A stretch of 64,000 bases of DNA from Muricea muricata (GCA_963855995.1 OY979718.1:28243282-28307281), one strand, 5' to 3'; positions 34,401 through 46,219 are shown, numbered from the stretch's first letter. Numbers and translations: made by a program. The notes: generated by a model from the letters alone, not told the origin.

Positions 34401-34489
34401 CGGAGCTGTGGAACAATCTACCTATTCATGTCAGACAAGCTGTTACTCTCAAGCAATTCAAAGCTGGCTGCAGTAACTATTTTATATAA
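31480..34489 (+). pseudogene. LINE ORF2: APE endonuclease and reverse transcriptase
   Basis: The endonuclease (31493-32699) has LAFLNITSL, LAINETRLD and AWYRPPDS. Two catalytic boxes are changed: GELN instead of GDLN near 32072, and SNHS instead of SDH near 32263. RT (32766-33872) has KVIPLFKQGERHDPNNYRPF, SGFRSLHSTV, VVFLDLKKAFDTVDHE, CGVPQGTILGPLL and an intact RMFADDTHL. The C-terminal part (33881-34489) has HFDYCCVVWDNC and LQNRAARIL. Breaks are few: a frameshift near 32105, an in-frame TAG at 32697-32699, and a frameshift at the ATTAATTAATTAA run near 33870. Confidence 0.9.
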
Positions 34490-34642
34490 ATGTGTAAAGT
34501 TTGTCTCCACGGCACTCATGGAAAGCAGGATATGTTTAGCTTGTAGCTGTTTTGTATTTTTATCTTTATTGTATATAATATTGAAAACCTGATGAGTTTT
34601 TACCGTGGTTAAATAAAGTTTATTCTATTCTATTCTATTCTT

Positions 34643-36863
34643 CTGTATTGCTCTTTAAATCTGCTTGAAGTCATTCCAAGTGCTTTGCGTCCAGCGTTCA
34701 CTCATGCACGTGTTCTGCAGTGGGCATGCGTGTTTGTTCCTACAGTTACAGTTGTCTGTACTAATAATGTCTTGTGGTTGGCTTTTCCTAATTATGCGTG
34801 TGTTGTGGCTTGTGATAGCAACTGTTGTCTCTGTTTGAAAATAGATCCAAGCCTTTACTGAGATTGCGAGACAAGATGCAAGAAACGTTGCACGGTGTAA
34901 CATCACGAAACTCCAATTTTTTAAAAAATTTCGTTGCGAGACAAGTTGCATAATGTAACAACGCCTTAGCACATTCATATGAAATCTGTTTTAAAATTTT
35001 GAATCTGTTTCAAAACATACTACACCTCACAGCCAGCCATTTCTCCAACGAAAGTGCAACCGATGTGTGAGGCGATCTAAAGCTAGAGCAAGCGGTAACC
35101 CAGAGCTCCATAAGAATCGGCAGTAAAATTTTCGTGTTCAGTAACCATGTGGCTTTGAGTTGTGAAATTCTTCACTGAAAATATAATTCGGACTTGCGAC
35201 AACTGAAACTGACGTGAGAAGGTCAGTAGCTGATACTCCTATATTTTGTCAGCCATTTCGTTTGCGTTGCCCCAGCCACGTTTAATTTGCGACATAATCA
35301 TATCACCCCAGTGATATCAGACAAAAAACACTCGGACGATATATCGGCCCATCGCAGGTTTAATGAAATGTACATACTTGCTAAAAATCAAGATTTGTCA
35401 ATTTATCTTTGATACTGTGTATACTAGTTATCTTAGATACTGGTTCTAGCAACAGCTAGCAGGCAGTGAAAAATATCAAAATGTTCAATGTTGATAAAAA
35501 CAGCATAGCTGGACAATGTTATGCTGTACACATTGTTCAATGTTGTCAACAATATTGTTCAACAATATTTATATCCGATTCAGGCTTGACAATATTGTCT
35601 AATATTGCAATGTGACTAGCAGAATTAACAATGTTCAATCCAAAAGAATATGAACCAAAAAATACATCCACAACAACCAAGCCACGTTTCTTTATCTGAA
35701 ATGTGGTATTACATTACGTTCAAGCTGCAGGTGAAAGAACCGACCAATTGAGTTGTTTTTTCAGCAACTTTAACTCTTTGACTTGAAACGATGCTGTTCT
35801 CAACCACAGCTCAAATGTTCTGTGAGCATTTTTGTCGGACTTCCATACGTTAAATATAAATAGGCTTTATAATAATGTGGGTGCTCGAAAGGATAGACCG
35901 CATTATGGTGCATCATGCATGCCCTGTTTTACAAAAAATTTCCATTCAATAAGTATATGCACTTGGCGTACAGAACCTTCACATTTTCATTTTACATCAG
36001 CTGGACTATACGCACTATTCGTAATATTTACTTTATAATTTTCGTCAACATTGAGCTGTAAAACTTCAGTTTGACTATTTTTCCTGCTCACTTTCTCTCT
36101 ATACCTTATCTAAAAAGTTCTTAGTGAAAAATGTAATAATGTATCATCGGTGTTCTTTGTTACGACACCTTAATTTTTCTTTTTTTGCTGACCAAATATC
36201 TGTTTCCGCATTGTATTTTATCACAATGATTGAGAAAGTGTCTTAAGACAAATAGAAGTATATTGGACTCAATATAAAGCTCTTTTTAAACGTATAGGTT
36301 ATTTAATTTGTACCTCCGTATCAACAAACGTAAAAACACATGTACACTTTTTGTATGTCAGTCAAAGTAAACTTTTTAATTGAGTCTTTTCGGCTTAAAT
36401 TCTTCTATTTCTTTTGCAATATGAAAGGCGAAAAGAAATAAGTATTTAAAAAAATAGTAAATGGCATTAATTATCAATGCTGAATACAAATGAATGTATG
36501 ATTTGCATTGCTTTAGTTTTCAGAGTTCATTTGGATGATTCAGCCATTCTTGTAATTTATCCACAGGCAGTATTTTCTTGGCGGTAGCCACAAAGTCCAC
36601 TCTTTAATTATTCTCATATTTAATTTGACTTAATTATTCAGATATCGAAAGATGACCTGATCATTACGTATAGCTAAAAGCAATTATTGTAGAGCATTAA
36701 TTCGTTCAATTTTAGATGGAACAGCTGCTAAGTTAGATTGTAATAATTAGTCATAACATTGTTTATCTAGGCAAGGGAACCTAGATATAAACGGAACAAA
36801 TCTCATGACATCATGGAGAATGATGGATCGAAGATGAATTCAGACAATTAACTCTTACTTAAT
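34643..36863. other. 5' flank of GPCR 3 with a clustered ACAATG/ATTGTT region
   Basis: No gene recognised. At 35486-35640 the words ACAATG, CATTGT, AACAATATTGTT and GACAATATTGTC recur about every 10-20 bases and form overlapping inverted repeats. ACAAT-type words are the core bound by SOX-family HMG proteins; any enhancer role is inference. Confidence 0.4.
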
Positions 36864-37862
36864 ATGCTTACAATAAACGCTCAGTTTGCTTCTAATAACC
36901 ACACCCGTGTATACAATGGATCTGACAACCTTCGTCATCCTCTCATGATAGGTGCAATTTTATATGGATGTCAAGCCACCTTTTCGATCGCTGCAAACGT
37001 TCTTGTTGTATTATTGTTTACTTGTCGAAAACAACTGCTCAGCAAGCCGCATAATCGTTGTATGCTCAGTTTGGCAATTACTGACATTCTCACATCCATT
37101 TCGGTTCTGACGAGTCCAAATTTTGTCTTGGGTGAAAAATTCTACAACCCAAAAGGACACAGTTACTTAACAAGGGAACTTTACTGTCGGTTTTTGTGGA
37201 GTTCCTGGTTACCTTTTGCTCTCGGAGTTACATCGCTTTATACATCGGCAGTGCTTTCTTTCGAGCGATGGTTACTTGTAAGACGCCAAATTTTTTATAG
37301 AAGCCGGTTTAAACTCCAACATATGAATTTTTTAATCTTGGCCTCTTGGGTCACAGCTTTTATAACTGAAGTTCCTGTTGCTATTTTCGTTGAAGGCGTT
37401 TATGATGAAACGACGCGGGAAATCTGCCGATATACCTTAGCCCACAACAGCGTATTAACTATATGCCTCTCAACTGGAAAGTTCCTGTTTCAAACAGTTA
37501 TGCCATTAGCGTTTATTACATTGGCATATTTTGATGTATTCCGTGGTGTCAAGATATCACTTAGATTCATAACGTCTGCAAGAGCTGAACATTTTAACGT
37601 TGTTAAAAGGCTGGAAAAGGTCACTAAATTAGCAGCTATAACAACATTAGTGTTGGTCGTTTGTTGGATACCAAGCACTGTTTGGTACTTTATTTCATTA
37701 TTGATGGAGGACCCCAGTGATGATCCTCACGATCCGTTATTAATATTTGTTCGTTTACTCGTATTTGGAAACTGTTGTATCAATCCTTGTATTTACGTGT
37801 ATTCTAATCTTGAATTACGAAACACTCTCAGGGATATATTATCGTTAATTTCATTCATCTAA
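36864..37862 (+). CDS. Intronless rhodopsin-class GPCR 3
   Basis: 332 residues. N-terminus with glycosylation sites at NHT (12) and NGS (18); the segment VYNGSDNLRHPL resembles [11 protein letters not shown] of GPCR 1. TM2 LAITD with Asp74; Cys108 and Cys188; ERW at 134-136 followed by LLVRRQIFYRSRF; TM5 AYFDVFRG; CWIP at 267-270; NPCIY at 307-311. ICL3 reads KRLEKVT where the other copies have KRLKKVT. The tail (DILSLISFI) is hydrophobic and differs from its paralogues, so its last codons have diverged. Starts at the first ATG after an in-frame stop. Confidence 0.92.
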   Translation: MLTINAQFASNNHTRVYNGSDNLRHPLMIGAILYGCQATFSIAANVLVVLLFTCRKQLLSKPHNRCMLSLAITDILTSISVLTSPNFVLGEKFYNPKGHSYLTRELYCRFLWSSWLPFALGVTSLYTSAVLSFERWLLVRRQIFYRSRFKLQHMNFLILASWVTAFITEVPVAIFVEGVYDETTREICRYTLAHNSVLTICLSTGKFLFQTVMPLAFITLAYFDVFRGVKISLRFITSARAEHFNVVKRLEKVTKLAAITTLVLVVCWIPSTVWYFISLLMEDPSDDPHDPLLIFVRLLVFGNCCINPCIYVYSNLELRNTLRDILSLISFI

Positions 37863-38147
37863 GATATTTTGCAATATGTATTAGGCATTATGTTGAATGT
37901 GTGACAAGTTTCAGTTATTCCTTCACAAAAAAAAATAATACCGAGCTTTTGGCGTCATTATGCGCAGTCAAGCCGACTTGAGATGTCATTACCCGATTTG
38001 ACAGCAGTTTTTGCTGAAGCTAGGAATTAGACTGATGCTTCTAGGCTACAAATTACGGAGGCCATTAAAACGATAGAATACCTGCTAATGTCTTTGAACA
38101 TAGCTATAGGATAAAGTTAAATTTAATGCAGATGCGTTTTGTTCAAT

Positions 38148-38770
38148 TTACAAAATGTCAAATACTAAATTTTTGAACGACTTTGTTTCAGTTCTTTCTA
38201 TGTTTGCATTGTGATTATTGATAGAAGAATAATTTTCTGTTTTGTTTGGCATTTGATTGACTTTTCGTGATGTTTGGTAAATGAATTTGAACATCAGGGC
38301 ATGGCGAGAGGATCGCCTTGTCGAGGATCGCCTTGTGTGACATTCGCCAAAATCTCCTCCCCCACATATGAAAAGTCTGAAGGGACTTCTGATTATATGC
38401 AAGGACATTTTATTCCATGTTATCGGAAGGTTGTGCATGGCTACAGGTCTATTCATTTGATTGAAAGCATTAGTCCGATCAATCAAAATAATTCCATTCG
38501 TCTCTTCTTCGTCAAAAACAAGGCTTATAGCATGCATGTTTGCGGCCTCGTCTTCTTCACTGTATCCTGCACAGACTTGTGATGACCCCGCTGCTTTCTT
38601 AATTTCCTGCTCCTTCAAGGAAGATGTAATAGTCTTCCCGATAATCCGTTGCAGAACTTCCCCCTCTCGGGAAGTTCTCTCTGGAAATTGGTCGAATTCC
38701 AGAGCTCTTACCTAAAGGAATGAGTCTGCACGACGTGTTGTGTTCAAACAGGAATGGGTGATAAAATGAC
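38148..38770 (-). pseudogene. Reverse transcriptase fragment of another retroelement family
   Basis: On the - strand: CRLIPLGKSSGIRPI near 38750, then after a frameshift RIIGKTITSSLKEQEIKKAA, QVCAGYSEEDEAANMHAI, a palm strand IILIDRTNAFNQMNR and finally RLFICGGGDF. This matches an RT family I recall from coral and other invertebrate genomes, whose members read (V)LLVDA.NAFN.LNR and later EGTTQGDP. The second catalytic motif is not present, so the domain is truncated. A cysteine-rich trace (CGSCELSLRKINCEECNSC) lies upstream on the same strand near 39850-39890 and may belong to the same element. Confidence 0.65.
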
Positions 38771-39213
38771 TATCAGATTTCTGGTCATCGTGGATATTTC
38801 CTACCTCAAGATCTTACCCTGACAACTGTAATTCTTCGAGCATAACATTTTTTTCCCCGATATACAGTTCCGCGTCTATTTCCAACGGACTTTCTGAGCC
38901 TTTGGTTCTAATATATTGCTACATGATATATCATTTGTTCCTTAATGAGGTCGAATATACTAGTTGGGACCCGATCCACAGGACGATTGAAAAGGCTTCC
39001 ATCCTCTATCTCGCATTTTCTTTCAGTCCTTCCAAGATCTCTGGCGAAAGATCGAGTAGGCCTGAAGAGAATCCAGGAATTTGATCGTCGCGGATAATTT
39101 CTCTTGTAATAACAATCTGGCAAGGACTCTTGAGATATCGTCAACTGAATGGGTTTCTTTGAGGTTACAAATCGATCTTGTATAAATTTCACTTCTTTCC
39201 TAAGCAGATTCAA

Positions 39214-42200
39214 ATTTCCTTACCTCAACAATGGAAGGCTTTTGAAAAATCACGATTTGAAGAACCATGAAGGCCTTTAATGCTATTGAGTTCAGATCTG
39301 AATTAGAGTTAAATTGTTTTAGCCAATATGTCAGCACTCCAATTAAATTATTTCCTGCTCTGCCCGAGGGTATGTTGGAAATATTCCTTCCGTAATGAGC
39401 AATCTCGTAATAATTTTTTTATCTTATCGTAGAAGCTTCATTGACTGATAGATCCCCACTTTAATTCTTTGATTTCAGACGGAAAACATCAATTTCAGGC
39501 AAATTTGGCGTAATATATATCTAGTTCCAGTGCAATTGTTCTTTGATTCCGAAGGCTCCGGGAGAATATAGACCTTGAAATGCAATCTTCATTACGCCTT
39601 TGTTCTAAATTCTCGTCGTAAAGATTTAACTGTTGATTTCTCTTCGCTAGTTCTAGATTTATTTATTCATAAATGTGCTTCCCTTTTTTTAAACCATGGA
39701 TTGCTTGCGATATTGGAAGCTGGACGTCGACAGTTTTCCAATCATTGTGCGTATAGTTTGATTTCCTTTAAGTTCGGTGCACTTGCGAAGTTTACATATC
39801 TAATGCTTGTCTTCTGTTGAATCGCACAGCTGTTGCACTCTTCGCAATTTATTTTCCTTAAAGATAGTTCGCAGCTACCACATTTTTCCTTCTTTTCTCC
39901 GTTGATTGAATGCTTTTCTGATCACAATCTATACTCCTTTTGCTTCCGTGTTCGGACTTATCCAGTAGCTATATGTCTTTGTTCATTTATTAAATCCGAA
40001 TCATAACTTGCAATGGTGTTAACATTGGTAATTTTTGTAGCGTCGCTTTCTGTTAAATGTAAGAGTTTACCAAATACATCGAGTTATGGCTAGCGTTTAT
40101 AAATATCGAGGAGCACGGACTTCCAAGGCCTCCTGCCATAACACAGATGCGTTTGATGTAGCATGTACCATATGTTATTGCATTCATCCCCGAGCCGCAG
40201 CTGGCGAGGGTTACTAATTCTAAGATGCAAAAGTCATCCGCTATTATGAGTTGGTTTGATTTGGTTTGGACGCTCGACCTTTTAGCTGACTTCCGAGGGT
40301 TTTTTAAAATAAGTGTCATGAAATCTGTAGGCTCAGTAGGAAGACAAATCGAAATCATTAAAAAACAATAAAAATAAATCAAAAATACGGAAAAGACGAC
40401 GAAAAAATGCGCCAACAGAAGGAAACAAGAACGGAAACGCATACATGAAAGGTAGCCATATTCAGACTATTTAGTCGCCGTAATAATTCCACATTTTAAT
40501 TTCGAAGTTTACGTTTCTTTGTTTTGTAAAAGCAAGACTGTTGTGTTATTGTAAGTGCGAAAATAATTGACAGGTTAAAAATACGACCGTATCTATTTTA
40601 ATCAAAAATGCATGGCTTGAAATGGTTTTTATTGCAAAACAAAGATTTAATAGTTTATAAATATTCATCAAAACGTATAAATATTTATTTAATAATATAG
40701 CGTGATAAATTAATTGTATTTCATACCGTACCTAAGTTCACACTACGCATAATGACATACGGTCTACAGACATTTAAAAAAATTAAGTATTTTGTTATTA
40801 GAACTGGTAATTCTTTCATTCCCACAGTTATTGCTGCGAGCGAAGCGAGCGGCATTATATTCTTGACGGCCCTCGATTTGAAAATATTTGTCATTCGAGA
40901 TGATCTTCTGAATCCGCAATGTATTGGTCAGTAGTGGTGTAGTAATTCATTTTGTGAATTCCCGTAGCCCCTTTCAATGTTGAGTTACTTGCCAATTTAT
41001 CGAGTTAACAATGGTAAACTACTGATCACTCGAAGATAGTTATGCAAAGTAATTTATTAATCCCCGAGCCAACGGCGCGAAGCGCCGTTCCGGGCGTAAG
41101 CCCGGGGCGAGGGTTACTAATTTCGTATTAGCGGAGTTCAAAGTCGTTGCTCGTGATAGGTAGTAAAAGTGGTATGTCCTCGCTGATCTCAACAATATGG
41201 CGGACTATCATGAATAGCTAACACTGATTGGCCGGATTTAAAATTTATTGTTGATTGATTAATCACGAATTCAACTGACAGCAAGCAAATATCTAATTTG
41301 CTTTTTGCTCTACAATATTTTGTATTTTTGCAAAAAGATTTGGCAACTTTCACAACCAACGAAGGGTGGTCATTTATGATCTCAAGAGTATGGCGGAATA
41401 TCAGGAGTAGCAAACACTTAAGGCATTCAAAAAGGCGAGAACTGAGACGAAAACGACTGCGACAAGACTCTTGAAGAGAGATTAACTCTGGGAAAATACA
41501 CAGAAGCGCCAAGAATTGACTACGGCGTGAAACACAAGGCAAGTTTGTTGATAATGCGTATTTATACTTGTGTTTTAATGCTTTATAAGGGCCGGCGTAG
41601 CCGTACTCCTCCAGTCTATATGCAAGACTGTCTTCTTATTACTGTATTTCAAAATATTGACAAAGTTTACATGTAAAAGAATATGAGCGAAGATACAAAA
41701 TTGGCTTGAAACGGTTTTATTTCAAACTCAAAGTTTATGTAGATAAAAATTTAGTTTCATAGATATTGCAAAACGTCTAATATATGCAATTAATAGGTCG
41801 TATTTTATACCAAATTTAAGCTTAAATTAGGCGTAATAACATACCGATGACAAATGTTGTGCCATTTTAAAAAAATGTCAATAAAACAAAGGATTAAAAA
41901 CTCAATATTTTGTCATTTTGAAAAAATATACAGAAAGATTAGCAATTGCCGTGTTGCTATGACAACAACCTAATACAGTACTTCATGTAATTCCGAAAAT
42001 AAAGTTGCATGCTCTTAGTTAGTGGCGAGGGGTTGCTGCATGCATGTATTTCTAGTATTTTAACTAATTCAGTTATTGATATATCTCTATAAAATCACAA
42101 GAACGTTAATGTCAAATGTTTGGCCTGTATATGTGAGCTGAGAAATAACTTCTTTCGTACAATCAAACGGTATTATGCAACGATGTAAAATGCCAGCTTA

Positions 42201-43435
42201 AATGATGGGTCAGCATTTAAATGTCCAACACAGTCTTTGAGACCTAACTAAAGAGGTAACTTGTCGTGTTATTTAACTATCATATATCGATTGGTGTTTT
42301 TCTGTGTAATTATCGAAAATTATTGGAGAGAGGGCGTTTATATACGCTTAAAGCACTAAGTAAATAACTCATGCAAAAATTTCTGCACTTTGTCGTACGT
42401 TTACAGAGGAGATTTCATACTTTAGCACTAATCTCCGTCTTTACTATGAATCTTTACTCTTTTAGTTTGAGGTTATTTGAAATTGACCCTGTCGTAAGTC
42501 TTCTACCAGCAATCCATCGACATTATTTCGTTCTACTGCTGCCTTTACCTTCATGTTGGCTTCGCGTTACATTTCTTTTGAATACCTTGATCGCGTCACA
42601 AGAAATATTTTTCAAGTCAGTTACATAGTCAAAAGAACACCCTTTTGATTTTATGGAGATATCTTTAGAACTGAGCATTTTAGAAAGCGGTATTGGTACC
42701 ATCTTAAAGTTATAGCCTAAATATTTGTTTACGTCCAACATGCATAAGATTACATAAGTAAAAAAAAATTCGAGCGAAATGGTCTCTTGTTGAAAGGAGG
42801 CTGGTTAATAGAAATTGTTCATTTTGAGTGATATAATAGTGTATCTTCATCCATCCGTGTCGTTGAACAATGGGAAAAAATGTCGTGAAATTTAAATTAA
42901 TAAAGATAAAATAACAGTTTGTCAAAAAAAACTGCGGGTCTACGAAGCGGTAACTGTTAGGATTTGAACTCAGAGTGCTTTAAAGTTTTAGTTTTCATAA
43001 AAATATTTCAGTTCTCAGACATGCACTATATGAAACTGAACAATATCCGAGTACAACATACGGTCTACAGTAATTTAAACAGTACTGGAAAGCTACTGAC
43101 AGTATCATATCTTTATATCACTTCATTATATAATTTTACACAGTGATATATGTAATATCAGCATTATTCATTTCATTAAATAGTATAGATCCTGTGAATC
43201 ACTATAAGTATCTAGTTCAAAATAAATTTCAAAATTTTTATGATTTTGTATTTAAGGACGACGGCTGTCTTAATATTATTAATAAAAGATGACAGTTTTA
43301 AATGACACTTTTATTACCATATATATTGTTTAACTAACTTTCCGAATAGCAATTTATTCAGTAGAAAGTAATTATTCAGAGTTTTGTTCGTTATTATAAA
43401 TTGCATTCAGCTGGTCGATCAATTCCAGTATTAGA
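39214..43435. other. Gene-poor spacer with diverged duplication and GC-rich hairpins
   Basis: No host gene recognised. About 40520-40780 and 41610-41900 are homologous: both contain CAAGACTGT, GGCTTGAAA(T/C)GGTTTT and AAAACGT in the same order, offset by about 1.1 kb, so this looks like an old tandem duplication. The module CCCCGAGCC..GGCGAGGGTTACTAATT appears at 40189-40220 and 41062-41121. Open frames at 40053-40442 (-) and 41189-41542 (-) have no family motif. Confidence 0.45.
41071..41105. repeat. Two adjacent perfect GC-rich hairpins
   Basis: AACGGCGC-GAA-GCGCCGTT (41071-41089) is followed at once by CCGGGC-GTAA-GCCCGG (41090-41105). It is a small GC island in AT-rich DNA, flanked by CCCCGAGCC and GGGCGAGGGTTACTAATT. 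Confidence 0.85.
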
Positions 43436-44395
43436 ATGGATAGCAATAAAACGGCAGAATCCAATGCATCCAGTATTTTTGGCAATCCTCCATTTGTTGG
43501 TGCGATTTTATACAGTACAATAGCATTTTTGTCGCTGACTTTAAATATTTTTGTTGTGTTTTTGTTAATCCGTGGTAATCGTCTGCTTTGCAATCCTCAC
43601 AACCGTTGTATTTTAAGCTTAGCAACAACTGACATTCTCGCGTCAATTTCAGTTTTTACAAATCCGGATTTCGTATCGGGTGAATCATTGTACAACACAA
43701 AGGCACACAATTTCGTAATACGAGAAATTTACTGTCGTTTAATATGGAACAAGTATCTGACGTATTCTCTTGCAGTTACATCAGTTTATACATCCGTCGT
43801 ACTGTCATTAGAGCGGTGGTTGGCGGTAAAGCGAAGTATGTTCTACAAGACCCAATTTACAACCTTTCATATGAATTTATTGATCATAGCTTCTTGGATT
43901 CTAGGTTTTGCATCAGCTGTCCCCGTTATATTCTTTGTTGAAGGTGCTTATGATCATGAGAAACCTACTGAAAGCTGTCAATATGTTCTAACCACGGACA
44001 AGTTGTTATATCTCTTGCTGTCAATAGGGCATTTTTTTGTTCAAGTAGCTGTACCGTTGACATGTATTACATTAGCGTACATCGATGTATTCCGTGGAAT
44101 TAAAACTTCACTTCGATTCGCAGCCTCTGCTAGAGTTGAAAATATCAACGCTATTAAAAGACTGAAGAAAGTAACTAAAGTAGCAGCAATAACAACAATT
44201 GTAGTAGCAGTATGTTGGGTGCCGAATAATACTTTGTACTTCTTTTCGTTGTTGGCGCATGAGCCAGTGAATGCTCACAATAATGCACTTATCACTTTGG
44301 TTACATTACTCACATTTGGAAACGGTTGCATCAACCCTTTTATTTACGTGTTTTCAAATCCTGATTTAAGAAATGCTATTAAACTTATATGCTAA
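43436..44395 (+). CDS. Intronless rhodopsin-class GPCR 4
   Basis: 319 residues. N-glycosylation sites NKT (4) and NAS (10); ICL1 CNPHNRC; TM2 LATTD with Asp66; Cys100 and Cys181; LERWLAVKR at 125-133; TM5 [11 protein letters not shown]3 SARVENINAIKRLKKVT, nearly the same as GPCR 1; CWVP at 260-263; NPFIY at 300-304; very short tail ending in Cys319. The last copy of the array in this window. Coding ATG at 43436, 26 bases after the preceding in-frame stop region; no intron needed. Confidence 0.92.
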   Translation: MDSNKTAESNASSIFGNPPFVGAILYSTIAFLSLTLNIFVVFLLIRGNRLLCNPHNRCILSLATTDILASISVFTNPDFVSGESLYNTKAHNFVIREIYCRLIWNKYLTYSLAVTSVYTSVVLSLERWLAVKRSMFYKTQFTTFHMNLLIIASWILGFASAVPVIFFVEGAYDHEKPTESCQYVLTTDKLLYLLLSIGHFFVQVAVPLTCITLAYIDVFRGIKTSLRFAASARVENINAIKRLKKVTKVAAITTIVVAVCWVPNNTLYFFSLLAHEPVNAHNNALITLVTLLTFGNGCINPFIYVFSNPDLRNAIKLIC

Positions 44396-44884
44396 CAAAC
44401 ACGATGCAACTTTGTATTTCATTCGAGGAAATCTTGACTGTGAGAATGGGAATTTTACAAAGCCTAAAAAGTTGGAAAAGTTTAATCGTAGTTATTTAAA
44501 CTGAGCAGAGGTCAACTTCATGCAAGGAAAAAACTGTGTGACTGAAACATTGCACGTTCTAAGAGTTATTAGGACGTATATTGAGTAAAAAAGGCCTCCA
44601 TTGCCTTCAAATTGTAAAGATGCGAAGTCTGTGATTCTTTTCAACAAGGGGATTTGAATTATATCATCTTATTTCTTTCCAAGAGCCTTTTTGGGTGTCT
44701 ATCCTTCTTGCCAAGGCGTGTTCAGACACCCCAAGACCTCGATAACGCTCCGGGTATTGTTTTAAGGGTGTATAATTATTTACTTATTATAAAAACTAAA
44801 AGGGTGACAATACCGTGTAGTGAACTGGAGCGAATGCCCTAGAAAGAGAACTGACATTTCCATAATAATTTGCTAAAATGCAGG
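44396..44884. other. 3' flank of GPCR 4
   Basis: No feature recognised. Confidence 0.3.
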
Positions 44885-45340
44885 ATCTATTTCTTCTGAT
44901 GACACTAACACCTGCTGGTCGCAATGGAAAGAATGGTTTCTGCAGGCTGTTCAGAAATTTATTCCTGTTAAAAAAGCCAAGTACAAAGACTCCGGCGCCA
45001 CACTGACAAAAAATCGTACCTGACCCTGAACTTGTTCCAGTATTACGGATGTAAACACCCAGCGAATTCTATGTCTGTCACTTGTTATGCTTCGGTGGTG
45101 TGGTCACCGATTAATAATGTTCGGCTAATAAGGCAAGTGGAGAAAGCTCAACGTTGGACTACCAAGTGAACATCAATGGCCAAAGTAATGCCCTGCAAAG
45201 AACGGCTATTGTTTTTAAACCTCTTACCGTTTGAGCTACGATTAAGGACTTGACGTTCTTTAATAAACTTAATTTGGTTTGTAAACGTGAACTTGAGTAA
45301 CTTTCTATATCGTTTGTAAACCACGGCTGTACCAAACCTC
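44885..45340 (+). pseudogene. LINE remnant (ORF2 linker and C-terminal scraps)
   Basis: WSQWKEWFLQAVQKFIPVKK at about 44918-44977 matches the segment between endonuclease and RT in LINE ORF2 proteins. From about 45130, RQVEKAQR and later FNKLNLVCKREL in shifted frames match the C-terminal region. RT itself is deleted. Confidence 0.55.
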
Positions 45341-46016
45341 ATTGTGTAAGACTAGTGCATTTCATAGGCACTCGCAGTAACATAATACAGGGTGTAACTG
45401 AGAATGGTGGTTCCTTTGAGGTGGCGGCAATTCCAGTTGTCTGCGATCGGACATCAGTAACATTTTCAATTTGAGTAGTGAATTTTGAATGAGCCCTTTC
45501 CACCTGGCAGAGGGAGGTGGGTGGTCGTGGCAGGTTTAAAGAAATACATGAACAGCGAAAACGAGGATACCCAAACATGAGCACGAGGATGAGCGAAACA
45601 AACACGAGATATGAACGTGATATGAAACATGAGCGCGCAGCACGAGAGGTTTTGTCCATTGATTTCGGGTGTTTCGATATTCCCCTGGGCCCAGTTGCTC
45701 AAAAGCCGGTTAGCTTAACCCTGAGTTAACGTAAAATTAAAATGAGATTCGTCTTTAAGTTTGTTTATAAATTTGGAAATATTTCTTCAGAAGTGTTGTC
45801 TGAATCAATGGTAGTTTAAGGTCTCGAAGTTTTAAAGTAAACAGATGTGTAGAAGTACAGAAACTTAAACAGTGGATTAAATTTTAACCAGAACATAATA
45901 AAGAATGACACAAAAAAACTTAGCAAGTTTTGTTTTTGCATATTTATTACTATAAATTACTATAAATTACTATATATAATATATCGTTTTCACTATACAT
46001 ACAGCTTTGATCCAGA

Positions 46017-46162
46017 CTAACAATCAGTTGAATGCCTCGATGATAGATATGATATGACCTCTCCACAAACCGAAAAAGCGAAACACGAAGATAATATTGA
46101 GGTCTTTATTGCATGATTTTGCGATTCTGGGTCTGTGTATCCGTTGTCTTTTAAACCAATTA
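46017..46162 (-). other. Possible 3'-terminal exon of an unknown gene
   Basis: On the - strand a strong acceptor (TTTTCGTCTCATTTCAG) opens a frame of about 48 residues beginning VIGLKDNGYTDPESQNHAIK and ending HSTDC, then stop. An AATAAA follows on the same strand near 45945. I do not recognise the protein and found no upstream exon, so chance remains likely. Confidence 0.25.
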
Positions 46163-46219
46163 CTGAAATGAGACGAAAATAAAGTGCATGAGTGTACAAT
46201 GTAAAGAGGTTTAAAAAAT

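Larger units (their letters stand above)
30955..34642 (+). mobile_element. LINE copy 3 (CR1/L2/Jockey-like), nearly full length
   Basis: It contains the ORF1 C-terminal domain, endonuclease, RT and C-terminal region, then TTAAATAAAGTTTA and a (TTCTA)n tail at 34621-34642. Only the 5' end (N-terminal ORF1 and 5' UTR) is missing or unrecognised. It is convergent with LINE copy 2 in domain order and lies on the opposite strand, between GPCR 2 and GPCR 3. Confidence 0.9.

Noticed and set aside
40053..40442. 129-residue - strand frame with hydrophobic N-terminus
   Set aside because: It lies in the duplicated AT-rich region. The other copy does not keep the frame, so it is unlikely to be a gene.
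45686..45900. Possible MITE starting GGGCCCAGTTGCTCAAAAGC
   Set aside because: The left end looks like a common MITE terminus, but no complementary right end was found.
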